NCBI RefSeq assembly: GCF_008728515.1
Contig: NC_044990.1
Span: forward strand, 65,700,879 to 65,764,878
Reading direction: 5' to 3'
From: Papio anubis
Taxonomy: Eukaryota > Chordata > Mammalia > Primates > Cercopithecidae
DNA: 64,000 nucleotides
Shown here: one piece after another, positions 59,561 to 64,000 of the stretch
How the letters are laid out: each line of letters opens with the position of its first letter
Position numbering within the stretch: the stretch's first letter is position 1
Notes under the pieces: model-generated
What the model was told of the DNA's origin: nothing
Database searches by the model: none
The model's input: only the letters and a program-made list of their open reading frames with translations
Translations under genes and position numbers: made by a program

Positions 59561-60828
59561 TTTTATTTATATTATCAAATGCATTTTGGTATTTCATTGT
59601 CTAATGCAAGGGTTCTGACTCAGTCATTTTAAAGCCTCATACAAGTGTTTTACTGTGATTCCAAAGTTAGAAAGCTAAATGTCAAAAAAAAAGCGAGCCA
59701 ATCTCCAAGAATTCTCTTAAACTGTTTCTGTTTTGGGGAGGGCTTTAATGGCAGCTACTGCCTGTTTCTTATCAGTCATAAGACTGCTTACCTTGTTGTA
59801 GGTGGAACCCCAAGTTGACTACGTCTTTTCCGCATGTTTGGAGCTTATGTGGGGTCGCTTTATAACCCCATTCAGCTAGGTTATTTCAATCCAGTACTGT
59901 GTTTTACAGGAAGTCTTTATAAGTGGGGCTGGCAATTAGTAAGCCATATACATATTGTAATAGTCCCCTTTTGTTTAACTGTAGGTCCCTCGAATTTTTA
60001 GCCAAAATTTCCCTGAAAATGGTGAGGACATTTTTAAATCCTTGGAGTAACATAGCATAGTAGTATTGGAAAATTGCCTTAGCTTTTGGATCATGCCATT
60101 TAAAGGCAAACAAGAATTGGGGTTTTCTTTAACTGCTATGCAAAAGACAGTATCTTTGAAGTCTCATACTGAGAACCAGCCATAATCTCCTGGGATAATA
60201 GTGAGTGAGGCATATGGGTTACGTACTGTTGGATGAATGTCTTGAATTATGTCATTAATTGTTCTCGAGTGTTGCACAAATTGATATTCATTTGAATGTC
60301 GTTATTTTACTGGGAAATTAGGAGTATTGTATAGAGAGTGACATGGTTGAATAAGCTCAGACTTCAAAAGTAATACCTTTGTACTACTGGCAGAGTGCCT
60401 TCTAATGCTTCCCTTTTCAGAGGATGCTGTTTGTTGTTGTTGTTGTTTGTTTGTTTTTCTGTGGGATTGTAACTCCTTCTTTTAATGTAATGCAGACCAT
60501 CTGAACTCTAGTAGCTCATCTGGATTCCCCATAGGCCCAAACAGTATTGCTTAGTCTATAGTAGACTTCAGGTGGAAACAATTCCTGGGTCTTGTTTTTA
60601 GGCTGAGTCGTCAATGTCTGTAAACACAAGGCCTGCTTGGGTGGGATCTGGATCCTTAGATGTTGTTTTTTAGGAGAAAAGTTTACTTAAGCATTTAGTT
60701 TGGCAGAGTAATTGTCATCCCAACAACAGAATAGGGCAATTAGGCATATATTAAAAAAAACTAGGTCTTAACTTTATATCTCCCAATTTGGGTTCTAAAG
60801 GCTGAGGGAAAGGTCTTTGCTCGTTTTC
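59561..60828 (-). pseudogene. ERV-B reverse transcriptase remnant
   Basis: Minus strand RT, recognised from an FKNVLTIFREILAK-type palm block (about 60000-60050) and the catalytic box at 59943-59954. The box reads Y-V-Y-G instead of Y-V-D-D, losing both aspartates. The rest, up to the protease, is interrupted by stops and short simple repeats (GTT units near 60430-60455). Confidence 0.78.
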
Positions 60829-60960
60829 TATTGACTCCTGCCACTGGAACTATATCTTGTGTACTTGCAGTTAATTTAGTATTTAAAACTGAAGTTGCTC
60901 CAGTATTAAATAAGAAGTTAGCCATTTTATACTCCAATATCATTTGCACCCAGGGTTTCT
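60829..60960 (-). pseudogene. ERV-B protease remnant
   Basis: A 62-codon open stretch with the retropepsin active site at 60899-60907 reading N-T-G in a FLF-NTGAT context: the catalytic Asp is changed to Asn, which would inactivate it. Confidence 0.78.
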
Positions 60961-61086
60961 GTGGGAAAATGATTATGACTCCATTATATCAAGGGGAACA
61001 CCTGAGCCTCCTCAGTCTTATCAGAGCCACAGTCTTGTTCTACTTGTCTGTTTCTTTGGCTATTTTTTTTCTTTTTCTCTCTTACC

Positions 61087-61088
<2 letters not shown>

Positions 61089-61120
<32 letters not shown>
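61089..61120. repeat. Poly-T run
   Basis: About 31 consecutive T within the gag-pro junction of ERV-B (poly-A on its coding strand). No L1/Alu body is attached to it. Confidence 0.9.
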
Positions 61121-61122
<2 letters not shown>

Positions 61123-61134
61123 GTCATCTTTCCC

Positions 61135-63100
61135 TTTTAGCCTGTAGCAATCATTATTTTAATGCCCAGATTCCCAACAGTAGGCACATGGATCTTTGCC
61201 TGGGAGTCCTGTTTTGTCCCTTACTTTTCTCAGGCCCTCTTTTACCTTTCTGAATGCTTTCTACAAGAGTGGGCACCTATCTGGCTCTTCTTGTTTTTCT
61301 GGCATTGAAAAGTCTGTAAGCAATTTCTACCAATAGAGAAGGGTTTATTCTTTGATTTTTTTCAACTTACTTTTGATACCTGAAGTGCTTTAGCTGATGA
61401 AAATCAGATGGACTGTCCAAATATTTTCTGGGGCCTCTAGATCCATACCTGAGTATTTTTTTATAAGACTGATATACTGGTTCCAGCCAGTGGCTGAATT
61501 TTCATTAGCCTCCTGTTGGATATCATGGATTTTATTGATGCTACACTTCTTGGGTACTCCTCTACTCAGTCCCATCAAAACATATTTTTAGTAGTGTTCT
61601 AGTCTTGGCATTCCTCATTGTTGTAGTTGCAATTGAGCTCCACTAAGGGAGTCGTCCCTGTGGGGGATCAGGGGTCCCAGCAGGGTCTTTCTGAAGTAGC
61701 TGCCTGGTCTCATCACTGGCTTTGTCTATGACTAGTCTCCTTTTACCAGCCACTATCATGAAATTTAATGGTGTTTGAATGTCCACCCAAGTGAGGAAAT
61801 ATATGGAGAATATGCTGGTACATAATTCCACCATGTGCTGTGGGTCATCTCTGTAGGAAGGGCTTATATTATTTTTAGTTTACTAAGTCTGAAGTGGAGA
61901 AAGGTGAATGTAATCCCCAAAATCCCATGGGTTGGCCATGTGCATTTAATTCCTGTTGGATCTTAAAAGGAGGGACCCACTGACCTTGTGCATTGAAGAA
62001 CCAGTCAGGTTTTAAAAGAGGAGACTGTCTCTGACCTGCTTGCATAATGTAGAGGGGCCACTGCATCTTGTAAATACGGATTATTTAAATGGTCTTCTGG
62101 GGGAGTGGGTAGAGGAAGGAGTAGCTCAGGGTACAACGCCGGCAGGGTCAGCCTGGGAACCTGCACAGGTGCCAGAGCGGGCAGCGCCAGGGAAGGCACT
62201 TGCAACACCACAGCATCATTTCTCTGTGGTGAGTTTAAGGCTAACAAAATCATCCTATCCTCCTGCTTCTGTTGGGGAGATCAGACCCAACACCAGGTCG
62301 TGGGGTCGACAAAGTCTGGCAGAGTCAAAGGATTGAGAAAAAGACAGTTTGAGAAGTAAAGTGGGATCAGGGGGCCATCGCTAGTGCATGGAAGCTGCGA
62401 AGGCCCCGAGCTCTGGAAGGCCACATTATTTATTGGTAATCCAACATGGAAACAGGTGGTGAGAATGTGGGGGTCAAAAGGGCAGGGACATGATCTACAG
62501 CTGTGATGGTTTAGCGTTTATATGGAACATGTTCTGATACTTGAGATAATGGGAATATAATTGACCTAGGAGCCTAGGAGGGCTAGAAGCAAGGAGCCGG
62601 CAAGTCTAGACACATTCCAGAGGACATTATGTCAGACACCGCAAGCCCTGCCTCAGGTATTTTCCCAACATGCTTCTTTTTCCCTTCCGTACCTTCCTCA
62701 GGCAGTAGAAGCCAAGGAGATTCACTTTATACAGTCCTCTTTGCACCATGAACTGGGAACCTTTCTGGGAAGCATCTTTATGACATGATAGAATAAACAC
62801 GTGAACATAGGTATTTTTTACATTTACCTGATCTTTGATAAAACTGTCCAAGCTGTAAGATTGTATAAAAGTTCAAAAACCTCATTTAAAGGCTGCCTGT
62901 CTTCTGAATCTAACACATGCATTTGCCATGCTGTATTACAACAAAATACCATTTTTTTTTCCTTTGTCCCAAGGTCATAGCTATAGGCTGACCAGTTAGC
63001 TAATATTCTCTCTCTTTGAAAGAGAATCTGCAAAATACCTCCATTGGTAACAAGAAAACAACACACAATCAAAACAAAGGAAGTGCTTCCCAAACACAAT
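61135..63100 (-). pseudogene. ERV-B gag remnant, split by a solo LTR
   Basis: Minus strand, from matrix at 63100-62800 (FCCNTAWQM-type block, compare the matrix block of ERV-A), through a proline-rich segment at 62050-62250 and capsid at about 61400-62060, to a nucleocapsid zinc knuckle at about 61153-61195. The knuckle keeps C-x2-C-x4-H-x4-C spacing but has a stop right after the His codon. A class II LTR (62270-62670) interrupts gag. Gammaretrovirus-type domain order; not functional. Confidence 0.72.
62270..62670 (-). repeat. Solo class II (HERV-K/HML-type) LTR with 6-bp target duplication
   Basis: A 401-bp LTR with perfect TGTTGGG...CCCAACA termini and the 6-bp duplication TGCTTC at 62264-62269 and 62671-62676. 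On the minus strand there is an AATAAATAATG polyadenylation signal (complement near 62428) and a CTCAAACTGTCTTTTTCTCA block as in HML LTRs. A 6-bp duplication is typical of betaretrovirus-like integrases. The exact HML subgroup is not assigned. Confidence 0.88.
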
Positions 63101-63600
63101 CTTCTTCAAGGGAAGAGACCAGTACGGAGTCACTACAAGTTGTTTCTTCTATCAACGGTACCATGAATGGTCCCAAAGGCCCAAATGGTAAGTAAAGAGG
63201 ACACCTGGTGTTCACACGTGGATGTACCTTGTTATAGAACTGGTTGACTCATCTAGAAAGCTTGCTCCCTTTAACCAACTTGAAGTGAAAATAGGCAGCT
63301 GGCATCAATTGAGGGAAAGAAGGGAGTTTCCCCAAAGGGATAAAAGAGCCTTGGCAGCTGCTGGGACTGTCCCTGTAGTTTGCCTGTGTCAGGCTTGGCC
63401 AACCACAAGCAGCTGGTGGCTTGCTGCTAACCTCTAGTAGCAAGAGAGCGTTAGCCCATACGTGCTGCCACAGTCAACTGCTAAAACCATGGGGAATCTA
63501 AAGATCCCCTCGGTAACCTGAACAAGTTAGCCCTGGTGCACTGCTGCGGCCAATTGCTTCATCTGTTGGGAGCTGAGCTAACAACTCAGGGAGCGTGAGG
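63101..63600 (-). other. ERV-B leader
   Basis: Sequence between primer site and gag matrix. Contains short open stretches without domains and CAGCTGCTGGGACTGTCC-type non-coding leader sequence. Confidence 0.55.
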
Positions 63601-63618
63601 CTCCTGACTAGCTCGCCA
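63601..63618 (-). other. tRNA-Arg-like primer binding site of ERV-B
   Basis: The minus strand reads TGGCGAGCTAGTCAGGAG, 16 of 18 matches to the 3' end complement of tRNA-Arg(ACG) as I recall it. It sits 5 bp from the LTR end at 63624. Confidence 0.7.
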
Positions 63619-63623
63619 AATAT

Positions 63624-64000
63624 TGTAACCAAACTCAGGTTCGGGGCACTTGACGCCTGAAAAACCAATGCTCGAGGACAAGTGTTGGTAAGAAGGAAAG
63701 TTAGCTTTATTAGGGAAGCAGGCAAATTGGGAAATTAGTGACCTTGTTTCAAGACTACCTCTGAATTGCAGCTCTGGACCAAGAGTTTTTAAGGGAAATC
63801 GGGATAAGCGTAAGTCATAATCAGAGTGTCCTTGTGGAGAAGCTACGTGTGCAAACTCAAGCAGGCAGGCAGTCACTGCTGTCTTAGTCAATGTCTTGGG
63901 ACCTTTGCTGGCATCGTTAGGCTCTTCTTATGTAGTTGTGGCTAAAACTGCTGGTCAGTCTGTTCCCGGAATTTCTGGTCAGCATATTTCCCTTTTATTT
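63624..64000 (-). repeat. 5' LTR of ERV-B, runs off the window
   Basis: The minus-strand LTR 3' end reads GGTTACA at 63624. Upstream (to the right) it has AATAAAGCTAAC with a polyadenylation signal (complement near 63700-63710) and a CTTAAAAACTCTTGGTCCAG block. The U3 start lies beyond position 64000. Confidence 0.75.

Noticed and set aside
61089..61120. Poly-T run considered as the tail of a retrotransposed gene
   Set aside because: No L1, Alu or gene body is attached on either side and ERV-B sequence continues across it.

Overview
This window is primate nuclear DNA built almost entirely from transposable elements and AT-rich unique sequence. I find no functional host protein-coding gene, no tRNA or rRNA gene and no CRISPR array. 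Two elements point to an Old World monkey (Cercopithecidae) rather than an ape: the AluY at 58054-58355 carries bases I associate with monkey-specific AluYR subfamilies, and the L1 3' end at 47156-47465 has the 3'UTR variant I associate with macaque/baboon L1. The host assignment is an inference from remembered consensuses.

Left part (1-14.4 kb): an ERV1-type LTR, an Alu and an MLT1 LTR, then an L1 with an inverted 5' half (3.2-6.4 kb) that hosts a MADE1 hairpin element. Old L2 pieces follow. Next is an L1M element (8.4-14.4 kb) split by a minus-strand ERVL provirus remnant (about 9.9-12.8 kb) that keeps one LTR, gag and the RT part of pol.

Middle (14.4-28.7 kb): an MLT2-like LTR split by an AluY, a second 5'-inverted L1 split by a THE1 LTR and an Alu, an interspersed duplication (20.1/21.7 kb), and a plus-strand ERVL provirus with both LTRs (21.9-27.4 kb) carrying two MST LTRs in pol. 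A Tigger/MER2-type DNA transposon abuts it.

28.7-42.6 kb is mostly AT-rich unique sequence. It contains a 0.3-kb-arm inverted repeat, another 5'-inverted L1 with a nested Alu, an intron-free poly(A)-ended segment of unknown parent, a truncated L1 and MLT1/LTR fragments.

Right part (42.6-64 kb): a MER2 fragment contains a THE1 retroelement. Into its internal part is inserted a class I ERV ('ERV-A', plus strand) with 5' LTR, a tRNA-Pro-like primer binding site, gag, pro and pol, all inactivated. ERV-A's nucleocapsid region is split by a young 5'-inverted L1 with a 14-bp target-site duplication. After another unique stretch with a second inverted repeat and a fifth 5'-inverted L1, a second class I ERV ('ERV-B', minus strand, tRNA-Arg-like primer site) runs to the right edge. 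It carries a solo class II LTR with a 6-bp target-site duplication and ends at a monkey-type AluY joined to an 82-bp duplicated piece of its own pol.

I found no previously undescribed functional system. The most unusual material is structural: five twin-primed L1s, two large inverted repeats, a duplication cluster beside ERVL, and an Alu without target-site duplications at a rearranged ERV edge. Subfamily names come from memory, and element edges are good to about 10-30 bp unless a target-site duplication is given.
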